From Melieria omissa (taxonomy: Eukaryota > Arthropoda > Insecta > Diptera > Ulidiidae), in NCBI GenBank assembly GCA_963971225.1, contig OZ020270.1, forward strand, positions 68,888,932 to 68,952,931: a stretch of 64,000 nucleotides of DNA, read 5' to 3'. Below the pieces are notes generated by a model, which had not been told where the DNA came from, ran no database searches, and saw only the letters and a program-made list of their open reading frames with translations. Positions 32,349-43,474 of this stretch are shown piece by piece (positions within the stretch are counted from its first letter, which is position 1; the number at the start of each line of letters is the position of its first letter). A program made the position numbers and the translations under genes.

Positions 32349-33644
32349 AACGCGAGCCTGCGCCGCGTATTACAAAATTAAACAAAAAAAAAACTATAAG
32401 CATAAGTGACCAAAAAACAATTTCAAAAACAAAACGATCAACAATCACAAACAGTAACACGACAATCAACAAGTCGAAGTGAAAAAACTAAAAGTGAAAA
32501 GACACTCACAAAAAAAACAAAAACCACGTAGTTACAACAAAACTAATCACGAGTCAAAAAGCAAAGACACATACATATGTGACAACACAATCAAACAAAA
32601 AAGTGCATCGAAACATTAGACAGTGCAGTGAAGTGCAAAGACACTTACAACAACAAAATCACGCACATCAAAAACAACAACAAAACACACACCCATAACG
32701 CAGAGAAGAAAAAAGAAACAGAGGAGAACTCCACAAACAACAGCAGCACAAACAACAGCATCCCAGAAGAGCAGCGGACACACAGCTCCAAAAAGGAGAT
32801 CCCCATCTCGGGCACTGGGCCCAAACAAAGATAAGCGAAGCATTTATATTCTCTATATATAAATAACAGCCACTAACACAACAAATTTATTTCCCCCAAA
32901 TATATTCCCACTCCCCAAAAAATTTAACATTTTGGTACCCCGCCACTGCTCGCTTATCGTGCATATTTCCCTTCATACAAAACAGCGCAGTGCAGTAAGC
33001 AATCACGCTACTGCACATAACTCGGCGCTTTGTATATTTTCGCAGTCTTCTTTGTGCGACCTTCGCTGCCGAAGCAGAAAAAACTCCGCTGCAGCTAGCA
33101 CCCAAAACGCACTATTCTCCTTGTGCAGTAAATAGGCACGCAGAATTTCTCCCGCTGCATTCCCACTCACCCACTTGCACGCATTTTCGCGTTTTGTTTT
33201 GTGCGACATACGCAAGCACTGAGCAGCGAGCACTCCCGCTGCTGCTTCCAAGTGCAATTGCACTTTCGCACTTCTGCCTAAGCAATATCCCCTCTCTCGC
33301 TGGCAGAAGAAAACGCCAAGAAAACGTGGGACGAGTAGCCTGTTTTCGCAGCACATTGAACAATTTTCAATAGTGCTGCACATACACACCCATTGCACAG
33401 CTGTTGTCACCTCAAGCGAATACAGTGGGACAAAAATACCCCACTTGTACTCAAAACAGTTAAATCGTTCACCCCATTATTCTTTGGTTCCCCTTATACC
33501 AAAATATAATAAGAATTAATTATTATAACACGAAAACACTAATACACTCATATAGGTATATACATACATTGACTATATTAAAAAATTTGTTGTTTATTAA
33601 TAATTTCCCCAATTCTTGTTTAATATTTTTGTTTATTCCCAATA
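32349..33644 (+). other. BEL element A leader
   Basis: This is A-rich then mixed sequence between the primer site and the mariner insertion, with no convincing ORF. Short frames here lack similarity. The leader continues after the mariner (34858-35076) to the gag ATG at 35077. Confidence 0.55.
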
Positions 33645-33646
33645 TA

Positions 33647-34855
33647 ACACTTCGTTCAATAATGTGTGTGACTGACACATAGATGGCGGCACTAATATTA
33701 AATCAATATTTTTTTCGAAATTTAGTTTACAAGTTACAGTGCTTTAAGTGACACTACTTTTGAGTTTTCAAAAAAAATGAATTCAAAGCAATTCCGTGTG
33801 CTGATTTATCATTGTTTTTTAATGAAAAAAAATACTGTTCAATGCCAGGAATGGCTTGAAAAACATTATTCGGACTCTGCTCCATCAAAAAGAACCATTT
33901 GCTATTGGTATGCCGAATTCAAACGTGGGCGTACAGACACCGATGACATTCCATCAAATGACGCTGTTATTCCGGAAAACGTTGAAAAAACACTGAAAAT
34001 CATTATGTCCGACCGTAAAGTGAAAGTGGGGGAGATTGCTGACATTCTAAAGATATCAGCAGGCAGTGTACACACCATGATACACGAACATTTGGTTATG
34101 AAAAAGGTGTTTTCGAAATGGGTACCGCGTTTGCTCACACCGGAGCAAAAACAACAACGAATCGATGATTCAAAGAGCTGTTTGGACATGTTTACGCGCA
34201 ACAAGTCGGAGTTTTTGCGTCGGTACATCACAATGGATGAAACATGGATCCACCATTTCACTCCAGAGTCAAATCGGCAGTCTGCTGAGTGGCATGCAAC
34301 CGGTGAAAGCCGCCAAAGGCACAAACATCGGCTGGCAAGGTTATGGCGTCAGTATTTTGGGATGTGCATTCATCGACTATCTTGAGAAAGGGAAAACAAT
34401 GAATAGTGACTATTATATAGCGTTGTTGGAACGTTTGAAAGAAGAAATCGCGATTAAGCGACCCCATATGAAGAAGAAAAAAGTGTTGTTTCACCAAGTC
34501 ACCGTTCACCGTGTCACAAGTCGATGAAAACGATGGCAAAAATGCATGAATTGGGCTTCGAATTGCTTCCTCATCCCCCGTATTCTCCAGATCTGGCCCC
34601 CAGCGACTACTGGCTCTTCGCAGACCTCAAAAAGATGCTCCGTGGTAAGAGATTTGGCTCAAATGATGAAGTAATCGCCGAAACTAACGCCTATTTTGAA
34701 GGCAAAGAAAAATCATTCTACAAAGGCGGTATCGAAAGATTGGAAAAGCGTTGGAATGATTGTATCTCCCTAAAAGGGGACTATGTTGATGAATAAAATT
34801 TTGGCAAAAAAATGTGTTTTAATTAGATAGTCACACACATTATTGAACGAAGTGT
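33647..34855 (+). mobile_element. Mariner of the irritans subfamily
   Basis: It has inverted ends ACACTTCGTTCAATAATGTG with TA on both flanks (33645-33646, 34856-34857), and is 1209 bp long. The encoded transposase resembles Himar1-type irritans mariners. Confidence 0.9.
33777..34796 (+). pseudogene. Mariner transposase (irritans type) with compensating frameshifts
   Basis: It opens with ATG and MNSKQFRVLIYHCFLMKKNT; the helix-turn-helix region follows (SAPSKRTICYWYAEFKRGRT). The first catalytic Asp is in YITMDETWIHHF. At about 34300 the frame shifts to GTNIGWQGYGVSILG and to SDYYIALLERLKEEI, and at about 34510 it shifts back. The second catalytic block, normally HQDNAP, reads HQVTVHR, so that Asp is lost. 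The third, in PHPPYSPDLAPSDYWLF, is intact, and the C-terminus GDYVDE is complete. Two frameshifts and a missing Asp make it inactive, though it is young enough to align along its whole length. Confidence 0.88.
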
Positions 34856-35076
34856 TATATACCAATTTCTTGACGCGTTTACATACACAATTGTAAACTT
34901 TGATCCTCAACAGAAATACAAATTCGTACCGAAAATTTTTTTTTTCGTGTACATTTCCTCATTTCTAAATTATCGTTCGCGCGGACGCGGCAATAGTTCA
35001 GGTTTATTTCTCATAAGCCTAATATTAATATTCAAACGAATTTCAAACCCCTTTCGAGCTTTTTTAAGCCATCAAA

Positions 35077-35262
35077 ATGCCTGTTGAGCGATCCCTTAAG
35101 CGTCAGTTCCTGTCACTCGCGAGGCACTCAAAACTCGCTCCAAGCCACCTAGTTCAAAAGCAACCGATCCCAGTGTTGTCACTTTTGGTTTTGAGTCCGA
35201 GAGACTCGTGCAATTATGCACAGCATTTTCATCGGCTCCCATTGACGATTTGACATCACTGG
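35077..35262 (+). pseudogene. BEL element A Gag, N-terminal part
   Basis: The ATG starts MPVERSLKRQFLSLARHSKL. A one-base shift at about 35150 changes the frame to SSKATDPSVVTFGFESERLV, then SSAPIDDLTSL. The frame is cut by the foldback element at 35263 and continues, in register, at 44230 with QSKQKNLQAQWERL. It is the coiled-coil-like start of a BEL Gag. Confidence 0.7.
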
Positions 35263-35847
35263 TAGTACAGTAAATAGAGACAAATAAATCACATTTACTA
35301 AAAAAAAATACTTAATGGCTGAAATTTTGAGGGTGTGTTCGGGGGCATGTCCTGAGTCTAAAATTGAGTTTTCGTATTCGAGGGGGTGGGGGAAGATACT
35401 ACCCCCTGCTTATTTAGGGGTGAGTTCGTTTTAATTCCTTATCTCCGGTGCTATTGCTCGTACCGACATGTCTGAGGGATCAAAATTTGTGGGGCATAAA
35501 ATTATCTATCTAATGATAATAAAATCGAGGTCATAGGTCGATTAGGTGAATCACAATGGCCGGTCAAAGGTCAAAAGTTAGGGATAGTTTTCGTTTTTCG
35601 TGAATACCGTGAAACCGGTAGGTTTTTTCGCATACTGCTTCGATACCATTTTAAAGTACTTGAAATTACCTACAAAATGAGTGCTCGAACACTCATCTAC
35701 TATAAATAGTTCGCCGTCAATCCAACGACCAAGTTGACCGCGCGCGCCGGTGTTGACCGTGCGCGCTGTACGTGCGAACACGTAGAGAGTGCAATGTATG
35801 CGCAATGAGTACTTCTCGCGCCGTGCGCGGCTCAACATCGGCGCGCG

Positions 35848-36201
35848 AGTTACAGCCCCCACTGCAACAACTCCAACAACAACGAACAGCGCACCGCCAA
35901 AACCACCGAGAACGATGTAACAGGCCGTTGACACCGACACAACAACAAAAACGCATTCAATGCACAATTGCAAATAGGAAATAAGATATACGAAATACTT
36001 TGCTTAGTAAGCGTCTACGGACAGAAATATAGAATAAGCACTTTTTGTAAACTAGCAAATAAGCTTTCATAATCAATTACCAAAATAAAGTCAATCACTT
36101 TGGATTCAGAAGACAACCGCAACAGTAGTGTTTCGTTTTCGCTCCAGTTGTGGAGCTAGCTTTATATTTTTTTGGGTGATACGCATGTGAGAAACGTAAG
36201 T
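35848..36201 (+). repeat. 5-prime LTR of 17.6/297-like element
   Basis: 354 bp; I could find no difference from 43402-43755. It contains an AATAAAG signal near 36085. Confidence 0.95.
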
Positions 36202-36215
36202 GGCGCAGTCGGCAG
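36201..36215 (+). other. Primer-binding site, tRNA-Ser
   Basis: TGGCGCAGTCGGCAG overlaps or abuts the LTR end. It is the site type known in 17.6 and 297, complementary to the tRNA-Ser 3-prime end. Confidence 0.85.
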
Positions 36216-37087
36216 CCACAGTGGACAGCCGAAGTAGTGACAAAAAGTAGAAAGTGCCAGTGTACTACGCCAAGGAAGGAGCTCCATAGTGCATAAAGCA
36301 TAACCGAAGGCAGCACCAGCGACTCTCATCCAAGGATAGCCAAAGGACCCCCACAGTGCATCAAAGGCAGTACCGGCAACTTTAACCTACGGACAGCTGG
36401 CGGATCTTCATCCCTTACCACTGTGTAATGAGAACCTTAATCCACGTTTACTCCATCGCGTAAGTGCAGTATATATTGTATGTTCTATAATAAATAGCCT
36501 AAAGAATTTTACAAATGTAACTAAATAAAGATCAAACATAAGCACTCATAAGAAAAAAAAAAAAAAGAAGAACAAATATTTTAACAAAATACGGTATTAT
36601 AAGATATAATGAGATGGTATGAAAATATAAAAATAATAAGATCATAACAAAAGCAAAATTTCGATTGCGACCTTCAACGAAGCACTCCAATCATCTATAA
36701 AATAATCCTAATTCTGCGACTCCCACGGGACCCTCCAGAGTAAAAAGGACCCCCCTAAGAGGGATAACAAAAAAAAAAAAAAGAAAGAAGGATAGAAACC
36801 AATAAAACATACCGGCATACAAAATATATGCGAAAAACAGTTCTTAATTCACAACCGCATCAAACTCTGCTACTGTGAAGACTCGATCCACAAACGCATC
36901 AAACTCTGCAACTGTGTCGATCGTCAAAGAACAATTTTTTTTCTCTCTTCCCACGTAATCTACGGAACCCAAATTATTTGGCACCTAGTCCTTACAACAG
37001 CATCAAACTCTGCGACCGTGAGGGCTATCAAAATTTAATAAATCAAAAAACAAAAAAAAAAAACAAAACAGTACACACACATCTTAA
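36216..37087 (+). other. Leader of 17.6/297-like element
   Basis: 872 bp of A-rich untranslated sequence lies before gag. It contains three loosely repeated CGCATCAAACTCTGC words (about 36857, 36895, 36988), perhaps leader regulatory repeats. No ORF. Confidence 0.6.
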
Positions 37088-38338
37088 ATGCCTAAAAGTC
37101 AAAAGGCTGCACAAATACACAAAATTATACCTTACCAACTAAGAAGACTAACCCGAAGCTTGACTTCCATACACGAGAATACAGCTTCCGACAATTTAAG
37201 CGAAAACAGTTACGATCATCAATCTTCTGTAGGCGAACCTCTAAACGACACAATCATGCAAACATCAAATGACCAACCAAGCCCCACTGCATCAAACCAA
37301 GTAGACATTTTTAACTCTTTAAGAATTCCGGACGCCATAAAAGACCTACCCAAATTTGACGGGAACCCAAGACTGCTAAACGAATTCATTAACAACGTTG
37401 AGGAGATACTGCTCTACATAAGAGGCACGGACAACACCCCGTACGGACAAATATTATTACGGGCCATTAGAAACAAGATTGAGGGTCAGGCCAATGAAAT
37501 ACTTAACATGTATGGCACCCCGTTAATTTGGGACGAAATCAAAGGTAACCTCATACTTCACTACGCTGACAAACGCACAGAAACATCCCTCATCAGAGAC
37601 CTGCATAACACCATGCAAACCAACAAAACGGTTGAAAACTTTTATAGTGAAATAGTCGAACTACAATCAGCATTATGCAACAACGTTTTACTTAGCGAAC
37701 AGGACTCAAATGTAATAAAAGCAAAGAAAGATCTCTACGCTGACATGTGTCTAAACTCATTTCTTAGCGGTTTAAAAGAACCCTTAGGCTCCAGAATACG
37801 GACTATGCAACCGAACTCGTTAGCCACAGCCCTAGCCTTCTGTGTAAAGGAACAAAACATTTCTTACCAACGAATAAGCTCTCAACAATACAAACCATAC
37901 TATCAAAATTATCAAAATTATACAAATAGGACTAACACCCAACCCCAATTCCCAAACAGAATGCAGTACCGCAATCACCCATATCCACAACAACCGTACA
38001 TAAATAATAGACACTCCACTAATAATTATCAGAAAAATCAAAACCCCATAAACCCATTTAATAATAGAATGATAAAAAATACTCCATACAGGCCAGAAAA
38101 TTCTAATACAAGCCCGATAGAAACAACACAGACACAACAAAACACACTAACACAATTTAGACCCAAACAAAGCACACAGACAAGATATTCAAGACCCGGA
38201 AATTTTAACTTCACTGAAATAAATAACCATCAACACACCTTAGACCGATATTTCGAAAAAGATGCTAATAACTTTACCAACATAGAAGACCAACAAAATT
38301 TTTTCAACTCAGCCTCGGGAACACAACCGGATACATAG
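37088..38338 (+). CDS. gag: Gag polyprotein, errantivirus type
   Basis: This is an uninterrupted 416-codon frame from ATG to TAG. The central capsid-like part contains PDAIKDLPKFDGNPRLLNEF and VENFYSEIVELQSAL. The C-terminal third is rich in Asn, Gln, Tyr and Pro (QNYQNYTNRTNTQPQFPNRM) with no CCHC zinc knuckle, as is usual in the 17.6/gypsy group. It would form the particle core. It overlaps pol, which lies in the minus-one frame, and a slippery heptamer sits 36-42 bases before the stop. The intact frame and identical LTRs suggest it is still functional. Confidence 0.93.
   Translation: MPKSQKAAQIHKIIPYQLRRLTRSLTSIHENTASDNLSENSYDHQSSVGEPLNDTIMQTSNDQPSPTASNQVDIFNSLRIPDAIKDLPKFDGNPRLLNEFINNVEEILLYIRGTDNTPYGQILLRAIRNKIEGQANEILNMYGTPLIWDEIKGNLILHYADKRTETSLIRDLHNTMQTNKTVENFYSEIVELQSALCNNVLLSEQDSNVIKAKKDLYADMCLNSFLSGLKEPLGSRIRTMQPNSLATALAFCVKEQNISYQRISSQQYKPYYQNYQNYTNRTNTQPQFPNRMQYRNHPYPQQPYINNRHSTNNYQKNQNPINPFNNRMIKNTPYRPENSNTSPIETTQTQQNTLTQFRPKQSTQTRYSRPGNFNFTEINNHQHTLDRYFEKDANNFTNIEDQQNFFNSASGTQPDT
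38296..38302 (+). promoter_or_regulatory. Probable minus-one ribosomal frameshift site AAATTTT
   Basis: The heptamer falls in the gag frame as A-AAT-TTT, the canonical X-XXY-YYZ register. Pol is open in the minus-one frame from this point (QLSLGNTTGYIEINKHG), while gag stops at 38338. No downstream structure was evaluated. Confidence 0.65.
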
Positions 38339-41300
38339 AAATAAATAAGCACGGAGACACCCTACCGTATATAAATATATCCTCACCCTTCGGCAGAAAC
38401 CTCAGGTTCCTGTTAGACACTGGAGCTTCTATATCCTTCATCAACCCAGAATACATTCCTGAAAATAAACAATACAAGTGCGAACAAGTCACAATCTCCA
38501 CAGCCTTCAAGAAACACCAATTGGACAAAAAAACGACCTTACCAATTTTCAAAGAGTTCAACCAAGATGGTTCATTTAACTTCTTAATATTCAAATTTCA
38601 CAACTATTTTGATGGCCTCCTAGGTTTAGACACATTAACACTATTGGGCGCGAAAATCGATTTACCAACGAAAACACTAGCAACAAAAAACGCAGTTAAC
38701 GAAATTAAACTTAAACCCAACCTAACGTCAGGTCAAATACTAATACCCGGTAAATCCAAAATGCTAGTTAAACTTCCAGTAGACGTTCAACACGGTAACA
38801 TCTACATTGACACAATCGAGCTCAAACCAAATCTCTTCCTTTCCGAAGGACTCTATCACGCCGAGAATTGGTACAGCACAATTGAATTAATCAACTACTC
38901 CCAAAGCGAAGAAGAATTCCTCATGGAACAACCACTAAAAGTTGAAAAATACTTCCCCTCAAACTATGTAGAACTCAACAATATAAATTACACTAAAGAC
39001 AATCACTCGGGAGACATCAATATTTGTGACTTACTCAGACTAGACCACCTCAACACAGAAGAACGCAAAGAATTAGTAAAACTGTGCAAACAATACGAGG
39101 ATATAATATACAAACAAGACGAACCCCTCACCTTCACCAACGAAATTAAACACCAAATTAAGACAACAGATGATGTCCCAACATATACTAAGTCATACAG
39201 GTACCCTTACGTACACAAAGAAGAGGTCCGAAAACAAATCGCCAGCATGCTAGAACAGGGGATCATCAGACAAAGCTACTCTCCATGGAGCTCACCAGTA
39301 TGGGTGGTACCCAAGAAAAAGGACGCAAGCGGCAAGCAAAAATGGCGGTTGGTAATTGACTATAGGAAAGTAAATGAAAGGACGATATCGGACAGATACC
39401 CACTTCCAAATATCTCCGAAATATTAGACAAACTCGGAAAATGCCTATATTTCACAACTTTGGACCTCGCAAGTGGATTCCATCAGATAGAAATGGACCC
39501 CAAACACATACAGAAGACAGCATTTACAGTAGAGGAAGGACACTTTGAGTACGTCAGAATGCCATTCGGACTAAAGAATGCGCCAGCCACTTTCCAAAGG
39601 GTTATGGACAATGTACTGAGAGAATTAATAGGAAAAAGATGTTTGGTATACCTTGACGACATAATTATATACTCGACATCATTACAAGAACACCTCGAAA
39701 GCATCAAATTAGTATTTGAAAAACTCCGCCAGTCCAACTTTAAAATCCAAATGGACAAATGCGAGTTCTTGAAAAAGGAAATCGCTTTTCTAGGTCATAT
39801 TATAACACCCGAAGGAATCAAACCAAACCCCATGAAAATCGAAGCTATCAAACAATTTCCAATACCAAAAACCCGTAAAGAAATTAAAGCTTTCGTAGGA
39901 CTAATCAGTTATTATAGAAAATTCATAAAAGACCTAGCCAAATTAACAAGACCTTTGACAAAATGCCTAAAAAAGGGTGCTCAGATCATACAAAATAACG
40001 AATACATCGAAGCATTCGAAACTTGCAAAAACCTTCTAATAAACGACCCAATCCTGCAGCACCCAGATTTCACAAAACCATTCGTTCTTACCACAGACGC
40101 AAGTAACTTCGCGCTTGGCGCAATACTATCTCAAGGGCCAATAGGCAACGACAAACCAATATGTTTTGCAAGTCGCACATTGTCAGAAACCGAAAGCAGA
40201 TACTCCACAATCGAAAAAGAACTATTAGCAATTGTTTGGGCCACCAAATATTTCCGTCCATATCTTTTTGGACGAAAATTCCAAATAGTAACTGACCACA
40301 AGCCTTTAACATGGATTATGAGTCTTAAGGAACCGAACTCAAAATTAGTCAGATGGAGACTCAAGCTCGAGGAATTCGATTACGAGGTGGTTTATAAAAA
40401 AGGAAAATGGAATACTAATGCCGACGCGTTAAGTCGAATTAAAATAAATGAGTCTAATCACAAATACCATGAAGTAAATACTAACGACAACACAGACGAG
40501 ACAATGATCAGCACAGCCCACAGTGCCGAAGAAAACCTAAACGAAGGAATTCCGATATCAGAAAAACCACTCAATGAATTTAACTTGCAAATGATTCTAG
40601 AAACAAACGATAAGGGTTCGCCAATGACGGTGGAAACAATATTCAAAAACAGACAGAGGAGAACCATTAGGCGACCAATATTCAACGAGGAAATAACAAT
40701 AGACATATTTAAAAAATTCTTACCACACAATAGACTTACCGCGATATATTCAGATGACAACACATTTCAAACCGTACAATCAGTGTTCTCTAAATACTTC
40801 TCACACAATAAAACATTTCGCATCATACGTTGCAAAGAAATCCTTAAAGATATAAGACTTGAGGACGAACAAGAAGAAATAATCCGTACTTACCACGAAC
40901 GATCAAACCACAGGGGAATAGATGAATCCCTTCTACATTTAAAACGAGAAGTTTATTTCCCCAACATGAAAAGCAAAATAACAAAGACCATAAATAACTG
41001 TGACAAATGCAAAATTCACAAATACGACAGAAATCCTCCCAAACTACAATATGAACAGCCAGAACTACCAACAAAACCACTAGAGATCATTCACATAGAC
41101 ATATACACTATAAATAACAACCAAATCCTCACAATCATAGATAAATTTTCTAAATTTGCTACAGCTTCCACACTAAATGCCAGAACTAGCATAACAGTTC
41201 TTAAGGCATTAAAAAACTACATAACCCTTTACGGCATCCCCAACAAAATTGTGTGCGACCAAGGATCGGAATTTATAGCAAATATATTTCAAGACTTTTG

Positions 41301-41751
41301 TAGGCAACATAAAATTGACCTACACTTCACATCCTTCCAGCAGACAAGCAGCAACTCACCAGTAGAAAGACTTCACTCCACACTAACCGAGATATACAGA
41401 ATAATAATTGCAACACGTAAAGAACATAAACTGACCACCGAACACGACGAAATGCTAAACGAAACGCTCATCACATACAATAACGCTATACACTCTTCAA
41501 CCAGACATACCCCCTACGAACTGTTCTTCGGAAGACCATATAAATTCCTAAAAACATTAGACACCACGGACGAACACGAATACTTATCTAAATTAAACGA
41601 GTTCCTCAATAAAATATATCCACAAATCAAAGAAAAAGTAGAAAAAGTCACCCGAGCAAGAATCGATAACTCAAATAAACCTAGGAACCTGCAGAAGACC
41701 GAGATGAAAACGAAGTTGTATTCAGGAAGGAAGCCAGGCGTAACAAACTAA
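38302..41751 (+). CDS. pol: Pol polyprotein (protease, RT, RNase H, integrase), intact frame
   Basis: The start is set by the inferred frameshift, not by an ATG. Protease active site: FLLDTGASISFINPEY (about 38408). RT blocks: WRLVIDYRKVNERTI, YFTTLDLASGFHQIEM, FGLKNAPATFQRVM and YLDDIIIYS (about 39649). RNase H: FVLTTDASNFALGAIL, STIEKELLAIVWA, FQIVTDHKPLTW and NADALSRI. Integrase: H2C2 finger ending CDKCKIHK, HIDIYTINNNQ (Asp), VCDQGSEFIANIF (Asp) and SSNSPVERLHSTL (Glu). Every catalytic position is present and no stop interrupts about 1150 codons. It probably encodes an active enzyme set. It is followed by tandem repeats and an env remnant. Confidence 0.95.
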   Translation, partial: FQLSLGNTTGYIEINKHGDTLPYINISSPFGRNLRFLLDTGASISFINPEYIPENKQYKCEQVTISTAFKKHQLDKKTTLPIFKEFNQDGSFNFLIFKFHNYFDGLLGLDTLTLLGAKIDLPTKTLATKNAVNEIKLKPNLTSGQILIPGKSKMLVKLPVDVQHGNIYIDTIELKPNLFLSEGLYHAENWYSTIELINYSQSEEEFLMEQPLKVEKYFPSNYVELNNINYTKDNHSGDINICDLLRLDHLNTEERKELVKLCKQYEDIIYKQDEPLTFTNEIKHQIKTTDDVPTYTKSYRYPYVHKEEVRKQIASMLEQGIIRQSYSPWSSPVWVVPKKKDASGKQKWRLVIDYRKVNERTISDRYPLPNISEILDKLGKCLYFTTLDLASGFHQIEMDPKHIQKTAFTVEEGHFEYVRMPFGLKNAPATFQRVMDNVLRELIGKRCLVYLDDIIIYSTSLQEHLESIKLVFEKLRQSNFKIQMDKCEFLKKEIAFLGHIITPEGIKPNPMKIEAIKQFPIPKTRKEIKAFVGLISYYRKFIKDLAKLTRPLTKCLKKGAQIIQNNEYIEAFETCKNLLINDPILQHPDFTKPFVLTTDASNFALGAILSQGPIGNDKPICFASRTLSETESRYSTIEKELLAIVWATKYFRPYLFGRKFQIVTDHKPLTWIMSLKEPNSKLVRWRLKLEEFDYEVVYKKGKWNTNADALSRIKINESNHKYHEVNTNDNTDETMISTAHSAEENLNEGIPISEKPLNEFNLQMILETNDKGSPMTVETIFKNRQRRTIRRPIFNEEITIDIFKKFLPHNRLTAIYSDDNTFQTVQSVFSKYFSHNKTFRIIRCKEILKDIRLEDEQEEIIRTYHERSNHRGIDESLLHLKREVYFPNMKSKITKTINNCDKCKIHKYDRNPPKLQYEQPELPTKPLEIIHIDIYTINNNQILTIIDKFSKFATASTLNARTSITVLKALKNYITLYGIPNKIVCDQGSEFIANIFQDFCRQHKIDLHFTSFQQTSSNSPVERLHSTLTEIYRIIIATRKEHKLTTEHDEMLNETLITYNNAIHSSTRHTPYELFFGRPYKFLKTLDTTDEHEYLSKLNEFLNKIYPQIKEKVEKVTRARIDNSNKPRNLQKTEMKTKLYSGRKPGVTN

Positions 41752-41906
41752 CACCAAGATTTTCGAAACACATAGTATCAAAAAACAATAAGGTCACAAT
41801 CTTGACAAACCAGAAAAAGAAAATACACAAAAGTAAACTTAGAAGAAAAAATAAATAAAGAACAATACTTATCGCAAGATATAGCATGCATATTATATTC
41901 TTCACG

Positions 41907-42272
41907 GTTAAGCCCATCCTTCACAGGAGTGCTGACGCCTATCAGTACAACGGTTTAACCAGAAGAAGAATGATAACAACAATAACATAAACGTATCCTC
42001 TACTCTGCAGTTAAGCCCATCCTTCACAGGAGTGCTGACGCCTATCAGTACAGCGGTTTAACCAGAAGAAGAATGATAACAACAATAACATAAACATATC
42101 CTCTACTCTGCAGTTAAGCCCATCCTTCACAGGAGTGCTGACGCCTATCAGTACAGCGGTTTAACCAGAAGAAGAATGATAACAACAATAACATAAACAT
42201 ATCCTCTACTCTGCAGTTAAGCCCATCCTTCACAGGAGTGCTGACGCCTATCAGTACAGCGGTTAAACCAGG
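41907..42272 (+). repeat. Four tandem units of about 103 bp between pol and env
   Basis: Each unit begins GTTAAGCCCATCCTTCACAG and includes GAAGAAGAATGATAACAAC. Starts lie at about 41907, 42010, 42113 and 42216, the last being incomplete. A poly-A run of about 23 follows at 42309. The array replaces the place where the surface half of an env would lie. The copies are nearly identical, so the expansion is recent. Confidence 0.9.
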
Positions 42273-42439
42273 GAAATGGAAATATATATATTGTACAAAT
42301 AAGAATATAATAAAAAAAAAAAAAAAAAAAAAATTTTTTAATAACAATTTTCCCTCTTACACATACACACAAACTAACAGCATTCCATCCTCTAAAAACC
42401 ACACTATTTCAGACTAACACTCGCGTCCGCACAGATCAT

Positions 42440-43474
42440 TAATTAATAGATTCAAGAACATAAGCAACCATATAAACGCAGAACAAAATACAATAAAAAC
42501 ATTTATGGAAAAATCTGCAAACAAAATTAAACAACAAGAAGACATACTGATCGAAGCGCAATACCTCAATCAGATTAACTTCAATATTGACCTACTAACC
42601 AACCATATATCGAACATAGCCGAGGCAATACTAATAAGTAGACTAAATGTAATACCTAAATTCTTGTTGTCGAAAAACGAATCATATCATCCCACTCCCT
42701 ATTAATAACACCAAACTAATATTAACTAAACCTTACGTAAACTTTAATGTAAAGAACATACAATATTTAAATGCACCTTGCCAAAGAATAGAAGCCACAT
42801 ACTTTTGCCATGAATCCAAGTCACAGGCCAGCACATCAGACTCAAACTGCATCGGAAAACTCATGAAAAACGAACCAGCCCACTGTTCACTCCAAGATGT
42901 CGGACATATAGAATACATCACCCAACCAGAACCAAACTTCATCCTATTTGTCAACGTTCCCGCTACACAAATAAAATCTACCTGCAGCATTAAGGACACC
43001 GAAATACGAAACACGGCACTACTCCACTTCAGAAACTGCAACGTGGAAATAAACGGAATTACCTACGAGGATAAAAACGAGATATTCTGGGACGAAATCC
43101 ACATACCACCCCTACCACTCAACAAGATCCAAACAAATACCACATTCGAAGCACTAAATCTACAAAAACTAAAGGAATATAACTTCAACACGGCAACAGA
43201 ATTAGACAATTTTAAAATAGAAACAACTGTCAAGCATCACCTCACCACAGCATCAATAACCATACTACTACTAGCAACACTCGCAATCGCAACCTTCACC
43301 TTTAGGAAACTCAATAAAGAACAAACACCGCCAACCCTGCAATCCTTCACTCCTGCCCCAATGACCTCATTGTGGCCGTCGCTCTATTCCAAGGGGGGAG
43401 GAGTTACAGCCCCCACTGCAACAACTCCAACAACAACGAACAGCGCACCGCCAAAACCACCGAGAACGATGTAA
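42440..43474 (+). pseudogene. env: Env remnant: transmembrane half only, frameshifted
   Basis: From about 42440 an open frame (SLINRFKNISNHINAEQN, LIEAQYLNQINFNIDLL) looks like the helical start of an errantivirus Env transmembrane subunit. At about 42690 the frame ends. A second frame continues from about 42692 with a Cys-containing ectodomain and a hydrophobic segment TASITILLLATLAIATFTF (about 43247), running into the LTR at 43402. The surface subunit and signal peptide are missing. No working envelope can be produced, so an infectious role is unlikely. Confidence 0.78.
43391..43401 (+). other. Polypurine tract
   Basis: AAGGGGGGAGG immediately precedes the 3-prime LTR at 43402; it is the expected plus-strand primer. 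Confidence 0.85.

Noticed and set aside
33003..33410. Minus-strand open frame of 135 codons in the BEL A leader
   Set aside because: No motif or similarity, opposite to the element sense, and located in untranslated leader.
41907..42272. CRISPR-like array
   Set aside because: The units are contiguous 103-bp tandem copies without unique spacers, inside a eukaryotic retrotransposon.
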